A DNA stretch of 9,368 bases from JAMCXS01 sp964459065 (GTDB lineage: Bacteria > Acidobacteriota > Terriglobia > UBA7540). Shown here in pieces: positions 1-5,770 of the stretch (its first letter is position 1; each line of letters begins with the position of its first letter). Location: assembly GCA_964459065.1 (NCBI GenBank), contig CAYWMN010000141.1, forward strand, positions 1 to 9,368, written 5' to 3'. The notes beneath the pieces were generated by a model. It ran no database searches. It was not told the DNA's origin and was given only the letters and a program-made list of their open reading frames with translations. The translations under genes were made by a program, and so were the position numbers.

Positions 1-18
1 GGCATGGGGTTATTGTCG

Positions 19-37
19 GAGTGTTTTTTAAGCACTC
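19..37 (+). promoter_or_regulatory. Hairpin in the leader of the nitrilase gene
   Basis: Arms GAGTG (19-23) and CACTC (33-37) pair. The pairing can extend inward through T-G, T-A and T-A to an 8-bp stem with a TTT loop. The hairpin ends only a few bases before the purine-rich ribosome-binding stretch at 42-49. No T-tract follows on + and none follows on -, so it does not look like an intrinsic terminator. It could affect translation or mRNA stability, but that is inference, and the upstream context is cut off by the window edge. Confidence 0.3.
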
Positions 38-59
38 AAAAGAGGGGGGCGGCAATCCC

Positions 60-1076
60 ATGGCATCAGAAAAGATCACGCGGCGGGAGGCTATCAAAAA
101 CACGGGCAAGGCGCTGGCGGGCGCGGCGGGGCTGAAGGCGCTGGGGTCCGCGCCAGACGCGGCGGCGGCTGAAAGCGCCCCGGCAGAGGATGCAAAGCCC
201 GGCGTCAAGCTGCGAATCGCCACCTGCCAGTTTCCGGTGAGCGCGCATCCGGCGGAAAACGCCAGGTACGTGCGCCACTACCTGCACGAGGCGTCGCGCG
301 CGGGAGCGCATCTGCTGCACACCTCGGAAGCGAGCCTTTCCGGCTACGCCGGGGTGGATTACAAGAGCTTCGACCACTACGACTGGGAGACGCTGCGCAA
401 GGAAAACGCGCGGCTGCGGGCGCTGGCCCGCGAACTGAAGATGTGGCTGGTGCTGGGGTCGTCGCATTTTCTGGACCGCAACACCAAGCCGACCAATTGC
501 CAGTACCTGATCAATCCTGAAGGCCGGATTGTGAACCGCTACGACAAGTGCTTTTTGACCGGCAACAACAACCCGGACAATCCCACCGGCGACCAGAAAT
601 ATTATTCGGCCGGCAACCGCCTGGTGACGCACGAGATTCGCGGCGTGAAGGTGGGCCTGGCGATCTGCTACGACGTCTGCTGGCCGCAGCTTTACCTTGC
701 CTACCGGAAGCTGGGCGCGAAGGTGATGATCCACTCCTTCTACAACGCGCGGGGCAAGGGCCCCGACTGCCTGGACACGCTCAACGTGCGCGAGGTGCCG
801 ACGCGCTGCGCCGACAACCGCATGTGGGCCATCTGCAACAACTCGTCGGCGCCCTATTCCCATTGGGGATCGTTTGTGGCGCGGCCCGACGCCACCATCG
901 CCAAAATACTGCCCATCAACAAGCCCGGGATGCTGATCCACGATTACCCGGACACGCTCTCAAAACACGGATGGTTCCACAATCTGGACCCGATGGACAT
1001 GGCCGAAGGCACCATCATGCACTGGGGCGTGCCCAGCAACAGCCCGCGCCAGAGCAACGGCGAAAGTCTGCCGTAG
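60..1076 (+). CDS. Tat-exported carbon-nitrogen hydrolase (nitrilase superfamily)
   Basis: Predicted 338-residue enzyme of the nitrilase/amidase (CN_hydrolase) fold, which hydrolyses non-peptide C-N bonds through a Glu-Lys-Cys triad. All three residues are visible: E90 in HTSEASLSGY, K163 in RYDKCFLTG and C203 in GLAICYDVCW. The N-terminus carries a twin-arginine motif (TRRE, residues 7-10), an Ala/Gly/Leu-rich stretch to about residue 30, and an Ala-rich linker before the domain starts near residue 50. This suggests folded export to the periplasm. I chose ATG at 60 because the run AGAGGGGGG at 41-49 sits about 10 nt upstream; a GTG at 21 is in frame but lies inside a hairpin and lacks a ribosome site. 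The substrate cannot be read from sequence. The gene ends 54 bp from the convergent phosphatase gene. The family call is firm and the Tat call fairly firm, because the hydrophobic core is modest. Confidence 0.85.
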   Translation: MASEKITRREAIKNTGKALAGAAGLKALGSAPDAAAAESAPAEDAKPGVKLRIATCQFPVSAHPAENARYVRHYLHEASRAGAHLLHTSEASLSGYAGVDYKSFDHYDWETLRKENARLRALARELKMWLVLGSSHFLDRNTKPTNCQYLINPEGRIVNRYDKCFLTGNNNPDNPTGDQKYYSAGNRLVTHEIRGVKVGLAICYDVCWPQLYLAYRKLGAKVMIHSFYNARGKGPDCLDTLNVREVPTRCADNRMWAICNNSSAPYSHWGSFVARPDATIAKILPINKPGMLIHDYPDTLSKHGWFHNLDPMDMAEGTIMHWGVPSNSPRQSNGESLP

Positions 1077-1130
1077 GCAAGGCCAACCTGCCGACATGAG
1101 GAGAAAAAGTTCTCAGGCCGCAGAGCTTCG

Positions 1131-2765
1131 CTACCGTCCCTGCGGCTTGAGGATCAGCGTGAGCGGGCGGCCCTGCGCGTCGGAAGGCTGCGTGACGCCC
1201 AACGCCGCGGCCAGCGTCGAGGCCAAATCAATGGGCTCGACGGGGGTCGAGTAGGTTCCCGCCTTAAAAGCCTCGCCCCAGAAAACCAGCGGCACCTGCG
1301 CATCGTAATTCCAGGGAGTGCCATGGGTGGTGCCGTGCATCCTGCTGGTGGCCACGGCAAAAGGCTCGTTGACCATAAACACATCTCCGCTGCGCACCGG
1401 ATTGTAACTGTTGGCCGCCTTGCGAGCCAGCGGCGTGTGGGGCAGCCGCCCGGTAAGGAATTGCGTGCGGGTAAAAGCCACGCGGATGGTGGGAACCGAC
1501 ATAGCCGCCTGCGCGGCGATTCGCTGGGCGCGCGCAAGGCTGATGTGGTGGCTTCGAAGCGCCTGGTGGTTGAGGTCAATGTAAAACGAATCGAGGTTGG
1601 CAAGCCAGTCGCCCGGGCCAAAGGCCTTGGCGAGCGCCCGCTCCACGGCGGCCTTCACAACCCGCCGGTCGAGGCGCCCGGGACCGAGATGATGCCGCTC
1701 GATATAAGCGGGCGACGGCGCCACGCCGTGATCGGCGGAAAGGGTAATCCAAACATTGCGAAGCCCCACAAGCTGGTCAACCTGCTTGAAGAACGCCGCC
1801 AGGTAACGGTCCGTCTGCAGCGTTACGTCGGCCACCTCCGGGCTGTAGGGCCCGTAAGCGTGCCCGATGTGATCGTTGGCGCTCAGCGAGATGGCCAGCA
1901 GGTCGGTCGAGGGCCCATGGCCCAGATGATCGTTGCGAATGGCCTGGGTGGCAAAATTCAGTTCCAGCTGATTGGCAAAAGGCGTGGAAGGCAGGTGCGC
2001 TGAAAATTTCGGGTTGGGGCACGGCTCGCCGGGCGCGTTCGAGGCCGGGTGCAGCAGCTTGCCACCCACGCCGGGAGTTTCCGGCAAGGCGCGCCAGGGC
2101 TTGCCGCAATACGCGCGGACGGGCTCCCGGGCGTTGAAGGCCCGGACCCAATCGGGAAGAGCCTTGGTGTAGTAAGTGCTGGTGATAAAGTGCGCGGTCT
2201 GCGGGTCAACCCAGTAAACGGCGCTTGGCGTGTGGCCGCCCATCATGATGGCCGCGCGGTCTTTCCAGGAAATGGACACTACGCGCGACTTCATTCCCGA
2301 AGCCATCCGCAGTTCATCGCCAAACGTCGAGGCCGCCAGGTTGCGGGGCGAGCGACCCGGGCCGGAAGCCGCGCCCACCAGTCGAACATTGGGATCGGCC
2401 GCGCAATAGACTTCCTTGTGCAGAGCCGGGTCGTACCAGTTGTTGCCGATGATGCCGGTGAGGTTTCCGTACGCTCCGGTTGCCAGCGTGGCGTGGCCCG
2501 CGCAGGTGACGGTTGTGGCGTAATCGTACCGGCAGTCCACAAAGTTGGCGCCGCCGAGCAGCAGGTTGAATCCACCCTGCACAAATTCGGGCCGGAACCG
2601 CAGGAGATAGTCGTAGCGGAACTGGTCAATGACCAGCATGATGATCAGCCGCGGTTTGCGCACCGCCGCCCTGCCGCCCGCCCTCTGCGGAGCAGCCGCA
2701 CGCACAGGAACCCAGAAGGCCGCCACCGTGGCCAGTAATAGAAAAACCGCCAGACGTTTTCGCAC
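1131..2765 (-). CDS. Secreted PafA-like alkaline phosphatase
   Basis: Member of the alkaline phosphatase superfamily, closest in motif pattern to PafA, the phosphate-irrepressible phosphatase of flavobacteria. Numbering here is from a TTG at 2780. Metal ligands and catalytic residues visible are D52 (VIDQF), nucleophile T92 (VTCAGH), N113 (GNNWYD), K173 and R175 (SWKDRAA), D303 and H307 (NDHIGH), D350-H351 (SADHG) and H486 (TTHGTPW). The paired K/R and Asn are the PafA-type phosphate-binding set for monoesters. The N-terminus, RKRLAVFLLLATVAAF followed by VRAAA, is a Sec signal peptide, so the enzyme acts in the periplasm or outside. I prefer GTG at 2765 (544 aa, five fewer than from the TTG) because AGGAGG lies 4 nt upstream; the TTG at 2780 remains possible. 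It follows the methyltransferase gene by 74 nt and may share its transcript. Natural substrate is unknown. Confidence 0.88.
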   Translation of the reverse strand: MRKRLAVFLLLATVAAFWVPVRAAAPQRAGGRAAVRKPRLIIMLVIDQFRYDYLLRFRPEFVQGGFNLLLGGANFVDCRYDYATTVTCAGHATLATGAYGNLTGIIGNNWYDPALHKEVYCAADPNVRLVGAASGPGRSPRNLAASTFGDELRMASGMKSRVVSISWKDRAAIMMGGHTPSAVYWVDPQTAHFITSTYYTKALPDWVRAFNAREPVRAYCGKPWRALPETPGVGGKLLHPASNAPGEPCPNPKFSAHLPSTPFANQLELNFATQAIRNDHLGHGPSTDLLAISLSANDHIGHAYGPYSPEVADVTLQTDRYLAAFFKQVDQLVGLRNVWITLSADHGVAPSPAYIERHHLGPGRLDRRVVKAAVERALAKAFGPGDWLANLDSFYIDLNHQALRSHHISLARAQRIAAQAAMSVPTIRVAFTRTQFLTGRLPHTPLARKAANSYNPVRSGDVFMVNEPFAVATSRMHGTTHGTPWNYDAQVPLVFWGEAFKAGTYSTPVEPIDLASTLAAALGVTQPSDAQGRPLTLILKPQGR

Positions 2766-2768
2766 AAA

Positions 2769-2775
2769 TCCTCCT
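2769..2775 (-). promoter_or_regulatory. Strong Shine-Dalgarno site for the phosphatase gene
   Basis: On the - strand the sequence reads AGGAGGA followed by TTT and a GTG codon at 2765. The spacing is short but workable. The site lies inside the reading frame if the upstream TTG at 2780 is used, which is why the GTG is preferred. The signal peptide is intact from either start. Confidence 0.55.
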
Positions 2776-2839
2776 GTCAAGAGACGTTCCTGAAAAATCG
2801 GAAAAGCAAGTTCAGCCTAACCGCCGCCACCCCGGCACA

Positions 2840-3466
2840 TTACGCGGGCTTGACGCCGCACAGCAGAGCGAACTCCAGCCACTTCCAGTAGCAATCGACA
2901 TCCTCAAAACCAATTTCGCGCAGCCAGCCAAGCTGCGTCGGAACGTCGAGAAGTTTGTTGGAAGGGTCTTCGGTTTCAAGGCCGTAGCCCATGGCCTTGA
3001 AGAAGGCCCGGTGCATGCGATCGTTGGGCGAGGCCACGTGCTCAAGGTTGCAGAAGATTCCGCCGGGCTCGAGCAGCCGGAAGATTTCAGCGTAAAGCGA
3101 CCGCTTGCGCGGGTGAGTGCAATGATGGATGGCAAAGCTTGAAACCACGGCGTCAAAACGGCCGAGGTCCGGCAAGGGTTGCGCGAGGTCATGCTCGACA
3201 AGCGTAACGCTGGCATCGCCCGCGTAACGCCCGCGGAACTTTTCCATCATGGCCGGCGAGAAATCAATCGCCACGTAGTTCGCCTGGGGACGGTCGCGCT
3301 TGAGAAGAGAAATCAGGCGTCCGGCGCCGCTGCCGACGTCCAGAATGCGCCGCGCACCGGGCGGAATGTGATCGAACATCACAGCTTCGCCTTCTTCGCG
3401 ATGCGGCAGGGCGTCGGCCCGGCCCAGATAGCCTTCAACATGTTCGGCTGTTTGCCACTCACTCAT
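2840..3466 (-). CDS. Class I SAM-dependent methyltransferase
   Basis: Predicted soluble 208-residue methyltransferase with a Rossmann fold. Motif I, ILDVGSGAGRL at residues 41-51, binds S-adenosylmethionine. The acidic residue of motif II is D68 in VAIDFSPAMM, followed by VEHDLAQPLP (90-99), then FDAVVSSFAIHH (104-115), typical of small-molecule or generic methyltransferases of the Methyltransf_11/25 type. The C-terminus (about 150-208) is a helical region rich in Trp and Phe. ATG at 3466 was chosen because the domain begins immediately and any longer frame would run into the upstream CoA-binding gene, which ends at 3538. The ribosome site is weak (GAGGA about 12 nt upstream). It sits 71 nt after the CoA-binding gene and 74 nt before the phosphatase gene, all in one direction. 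The methyl acceptor is unknown. Confidence 0.85.
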   Translation of the reverse strand: MSEWQTAEHVEGYLGRADALPHREEGEAVMFDHIPPGARRILDVGSGAGRLISLLKRDRPQANYVAIDFSPAMMEKFRGRYAGDASVTLVEHDLAQPLPDLGRFDAVVSSFAIHHCTHPRKRSLYAEIFRLLEPGGIFCNLEHVASPNDRMHRAFFKAMGYGLETEDPSNKLLDVPTQLGWLREIGFEDVDCYWKWLEFALLCGVKPA

Positions 3467-3537
3467 GGTCGGATGGGTCCTCGACGCCGGCCGGATTCGG
3501 GAAAACCCGCCAGCCCGCAAAACAGATTGAGCTGCCG

Positions 3538-3948
3538 CTAAATGCCTTCGCAGACAAAATGCTTGGCGTGTTCTTTTAAGATGCAGCGGTCCTGGATCAC
3601 CTGAAGGCCAGCCCGGCGGGCGCAATCGGCCGCTTCCTCATTCTCCACACCCTCCTGCATCCAGATGACCCTGGCGCCTTTCCGGATGGCCTCGTCCACC
3701 ACTTCCGGAACGTATTCGGGGCGGCGGAAGATCACCACCGCGTCAAAGGCTTCCGGAACGTCGCCGAGCGAGGCATAGGCTTTTTCGCCCAGGACGGATT
3801 CTTCATTGGGATTGACGGGGATGATGTGATAGCCGTGGGACTTGAGGTAGGAACTGACACCGTGACTGGGACGGCAGGTTTTGGAAGAAAGGCCGACAAC
3901 AGCTAGCGTCTGGCAATCTTCCAGGATGGTCTGAATCGAGTCCTGCAT
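3538..3948 (-). CDS. CoA-binding domain protein (YccU/CoA_binding_2 type)
   Basis: Small 136-residue protein that is almost entirely one CoA_binding_2 domain, a Rossmann-like fold related to the N-terminal CoA-binding part of succinyl-CoA synthetase. Visible family features are AVVGLSSK (16-23), RPSHGVSSYL (26-35), IIPVNPN (42-48), LGEKAY (53-58), VIFRRPEYVPEVV (72-84), VIWMQEGV (94-101) and DRCILKEH (120-127). Members are widespread, single-domain and of largely unsettled role; CoA binding is expected from the family but no enzyme activity is assigned. ATG at 3948 is favoured by AGGGAG six bases upstream; an in-frame start at 4008 would add 20 residues unlike the family. It is the first gene of a probable unit with the methyltransferase and phosphatase downstream. 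Confidence 0.88.
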   Translation of the reverse strand: MQDSIQTILEDCQTLAVVGLSSKTCRPSHGVSSYLKSHGYHIIPVNPNEESVLGEKAYASLGDVPEAFDAVVIFRRPEYVPEVVDEAIRKGARVIWMQEGVENEEAADCARRAGLQVIQDRCILKEHAKHFVCEGI

Positions 3949-4095
3949 TCGAGACTCCCTATAGCGGGCGGGCGGAGCACAATCCACCCGCCGCTTCTCT
4001 TTACTCAAAATCTAAGGCTTTGCCGGACGCGGTCGCGTTGCAGCCGGGCCGGGGCCAAAAGCATGCAAAACCTCATCTTGTCCTGATGTTTTCCG

Positions 4096-4125
4096 ATTGT
4101 AACCCGGAGTGGCCGGGAATGCCAT
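4096..4125 (-). promoter_or_regulatory. Candidate sigma-70-type promoter for the CoA-binding gene
   Basis: On the - strand, ATGGCA (4125-4120) is followed by an 18-bp spacer and TACAAT (4101-4096). These match the -35 and -10 consensus at 4 of 6 and 5 of 6 positions. Transcription would begin near 4089, leaving a leader of about 140 nt. The site lies just downstream of a candidate terminator of the preceding operon, which makes the position sensible. The spacer contains the dyad CCCGG-N5-CCGGG (4103-4117), which could be an operator. This is a visual match only. Confidence 0.4.
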
Positions 4126-4169
4126 AAAGTTTGCTGAGGCAGGTCCGGCGGGCTGGGTGCGGCGGGCGG

Positions 4170-4191
4170 AAGAAAAGCCCCTGGCCGGAGC
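4170..4191 (-). terminator. Candidate intrinsic terminator after the trpS-scpAB-rluB operon
   Basis: Reading the - strand, GCTCC (4191-4187), loop GGCCA, then GGGGC (4181-4177) form a 5-bp stem with one G-T wobble. TTTTCTT (4176-4170) follows immediately. It begins 12 nt after the stop codon of the pseudouridine synthase gene, where a rho-independent terminator is expected. An overlapping alternative stem, GGCCG/CGGCC at 4183-4195, competes with it. The stem is short, so efficiency is uncertain. Confidence 0.5.
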
Positions 4192-4203
4192 GGCCCGCAT
4201 CGG

Positions 4204-4935
4204 TTAAGAGGCAGTTTCCGGGGGCTTCCAATTCTTCAGCCGGTCGATTTCCGGCGCGCTCAGGAGCCGGAATTGGCCGGGCGCAAGGCCGCGGTCGGTG
4301 AGGAAGGCGAACGAGACACGCTTCAACTTGACCACCCGCTGGCCGGTGCGCTCAAACATTCGGCGCACCTGATGATAGCGCCCCTCCACCAGGGTAATGG
4401 CGTACCAGGGTTTTTCGCGCGTTTGAACCAGGCGGATGTTGCAGGGCGCGGTTCGCCGGCCATCGAGCACGATGCCGCGTTCAAGCTTCTTCAAATCCTC
4501 GGGCTTGGGATGGCCTTCCAGCTTGACGTGATAGGTTCGGGGGATTTGGGATTTGCGGGAAAGCAGGAAGTTCGCGAGCTCGCCGTCGTTGGAAAGCAGC
4601 ATCACGCCGGAAGAATGATAATCGAGGCGCCCGATGGGATAAACACGGGCCTTGACGCTGCGCACGAGCGAGACCACGGTGGGACGGCCCTGGGGATCTT
4701 TCACGGTGGAGACGTAGCCCACGGGCTTATTGAGCAGAATCACCGTGCGGCCATGGACGCGCGGCAGGGCCCGGCCGTCCACCAGAATTTTGTCGCGCGC
4801 GGGGTCCGCCTTGGAGCCCAACTCCCGGAGGGTATGGCCGTTGACGCTAACGCGCCCCTCGACAATCAGTTCCTCAGCCTTGCGGCGGGAAGCAATGCCC
4901 GCGGCGGCGATGATCTTCTGCAAACGTTCCTGCAT
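4204..4935 (-). CDS. rluB: rRNA pseudouridine synthase (RsuA/RluB family)
   Basis: Predicted 243-residue enzyme that converts a specific uridine of ribosomal RNA to pseudouridine. The N-terminal S4 RNA-binding domain spans about 1-60 (MQERLQKIIAAAGIASRRKA, then VNGH). The catalytic domain starts at ILLNKPVGYVST (66-77) and carries catalytic D105 in GRLDYHSSG, followed by LLSNDGEL, RTYHVKLEG (133-141) and the C-terminal EGRYHQVRRMFE (184-195). The usual Thr after the catalytic Asp is Ser here (S108). The symbol rluB follows from family and from position after scpB, a common arrangement; RsuA and RluE types are not strictly excluded. ATG at 4935 lies 16 nt after the scpB stop, with only a weak ribosome site, suggesting translation linked to scpB. 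The frame stays open upstream inside scpB with a basic reading, including an ATG at 5112. Confidence 0.88.
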   Translation of the reverse strand: MQERLQKIIAAAGIASRRKAEELIVEGRVSVNGHTLRELGSKADPARDKILVDGRALPRVHGRTVILLNKPVGYVSTVKDPQGRPTVVSLVRSVKARVYPIGRLDYHSSGVMLLSNDGELANFLLSRKSQIPRTYHVKLEGHPKPEDLKKLERGIVLDGRRTAPCNIRLVQTREKPWYAITLVEGRYHQVRRMFERTGQRVVKLKRVSFAFLTDRGLAPGQFRLLSAPEIDRLKNWKPPETAS

Positions 4936-4951
4936 GGTATGTCCGGAAGGG

Positions 4952-5758
4952 TTAAGAATCCTGCTTATCGGGAACGGACTCCGCTTCGGCTTCGGCTTCA
5001 CCCGGCGGCGTGGCCGCTCGTTCAGATTCTGGTTCAGGCTCAGGCTCCGGTGCTTCAGCTTCCGGCGCTGATTCGGCTTGTTCGGCCGGGTCGGCTGCCG
5101 GTCCGGGTTCATCAGGTCCGGCGGCTTCGGCAGATTCGCCTTGTTCGGCCAGCTCGGACGTGGGCGGCTGCTCCGGCTGCGGACCGGTTTCAAACTCCTC
5201 GGAAAGGTCCGACCCCAGCGCCTGCCGGGCAAGCTCCTCGAATTCCTTCAGGCTGGGTAACTCACCGACATCCTTTAAGCCGAAGTGGACCAGAAAATCT
5301 TTGGAGGTGCGGTAAAGGATGGGCCGGCCGATCACGTTCTTCCGGCCTGAGGTGACGATGAGTTTTCTTTGCAGCAGCGTGTGAATAACGCCGCCGCAAT
5401 CCACGCCGCGAATCTCTTCAATCTCCGGCACGGTCACAGGCTGGCGATAGGCAATGACGGCCAGGGTTTCAAGCGCAGGCTTGGAAAGCCGCACCGGAGG
5501 CTTGAGGCTCTTGACGTATTGCCGGAGAATTTCATGGTGTTCGGGCTTGGAAGAGAAACGATAACCACCCGCCACCGGGCGAATCTCAATGCCGTGTTCC
5601 GGGCGCTCGAACTCCTGCACCAGCTCTTCGAGCTTAGCTTTCACCCGGTCGCGCTCCTCGCCCTCCAGGGACTTGGTGATGGTCTCAAGCGAGACGGGCT
5701 CCGGCGCCACATAGATGATCGCTTCAATCAGCGCTTTTAAGTTTTCGTCCGTCAGCAT
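4952..5758 (-). CDS. scpB: Segregation and condensation protein B
   Basis: ScpB forms a dimer that binds the kleisin ScpA and, with SMC, organises and segregates the chromosome. The core of about 185 residues holds two winged-helix domains: residues 1-80 begin MLTDENLKALIEAIIYVAPE, and the second includes LSKPALETLAVIAYRQPVT (91-109), EIEEIRGVD (112-120) and VIGRPILYRTSKDFLVHFGL (142-161), all strong family signatures. The protein is longer than the usual 190-200 residues because of an Ala/Pro/Glu-rich acidic tail (about 186-268) with no visible fold, likely disordered. ATG at 5758 starts 12 nt after the scpA stop; the ribosome site is poor, consistent with coupling. It sits third in the operon trpS-scpA-scpB-rluB. 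Confidence 0.95.
   Translation of the reverse strand: MLTDENLKALIEAIIYVAPEPVSLETITKSLEGEERDRVKAKLEELVQEFERPEHGIEIRPVAGGYRFSSKPEHHEILRQYVKSLKPPVRLSKPALETLAVIAYRQPVTVPEIEEIRGVDCGGVIHTLLQRKLIVTSGRKNVIGRPILYRTSKDFLVHFGLKDVGELPSLKEFEELARQALGSDLSEEFETGPQPEQPPTSELAEQGESAEAAGPDEPGPAADPAEQAESAPEAEAPEPEPEPESERAATPPGEAEAEAESVPDKQDS
4955..5203 (-). repeat. Low-complexity coding tract for the ScpB acidic tail
   Basis: This stretch encodes ScpB residues 186-268 and is built from recurrent Glu, Pro and Ala codons. Examples are the hexamer-like run at 4983-4999 encoding EAEAEAE and the segment encoding PEPEPEPE near residues 238-244. Such near-repeats probably grew by slippage or recombination. The overlapping frame that runs into the pseudouridine synthase gene reads as Arg/Lys/Pro/Asn-rich because of the same composition. 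Confidence 0.6.
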
Positions 5759-5770
5759 AACTTTGCGAAC

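Noticed and set aside
66..941. A 291-codon frame on - opposite the nitrilase gene
   Set aside because: It is antisense to a gene with complete catalytic residues; its product is Val/Arg/His-rich with no recognisable motif.
1101..1114. GAGAA-AAAG-TTCTC inverted repeat between the convergent nitrilase and phosphatase genes as a bidirectional terminator
   Set aside because: Only five AT-rich base pairs, no T-tract after it on +, and the T-run on - lies inside the hairpin rather than after it.
2752..2780. Perfect TTGACA on - at 2780-2775 as a -35 box
   Set aside because: The hexamer 17 bp downstream is ACGTCT, a poor -10, and the stretch overlaps the phosphatase ribosome site and start.
3467..3625. 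A 53-residue upstream extension of the methyltransferase frame
   Set aside because: It overlaps the CoA-binding gene on the same strand and has no family-like sequence; ATG at 3466 fits the domain start.
4012..4200. A 62-codon frame on - between the pseudouridine synthase and CoA-binding genes
   Set aside because: No ribosome site, Ala/Pro/Arg-rich product without a motif, and it would cover the candidate terminator and promoter.
4273..5355. A 360-codon frame on + opposite the pseudouridine synthase and scpB genes
   Set aside because: Antisense shadow of two well-supported genes; no motif or ribosome site supports it.
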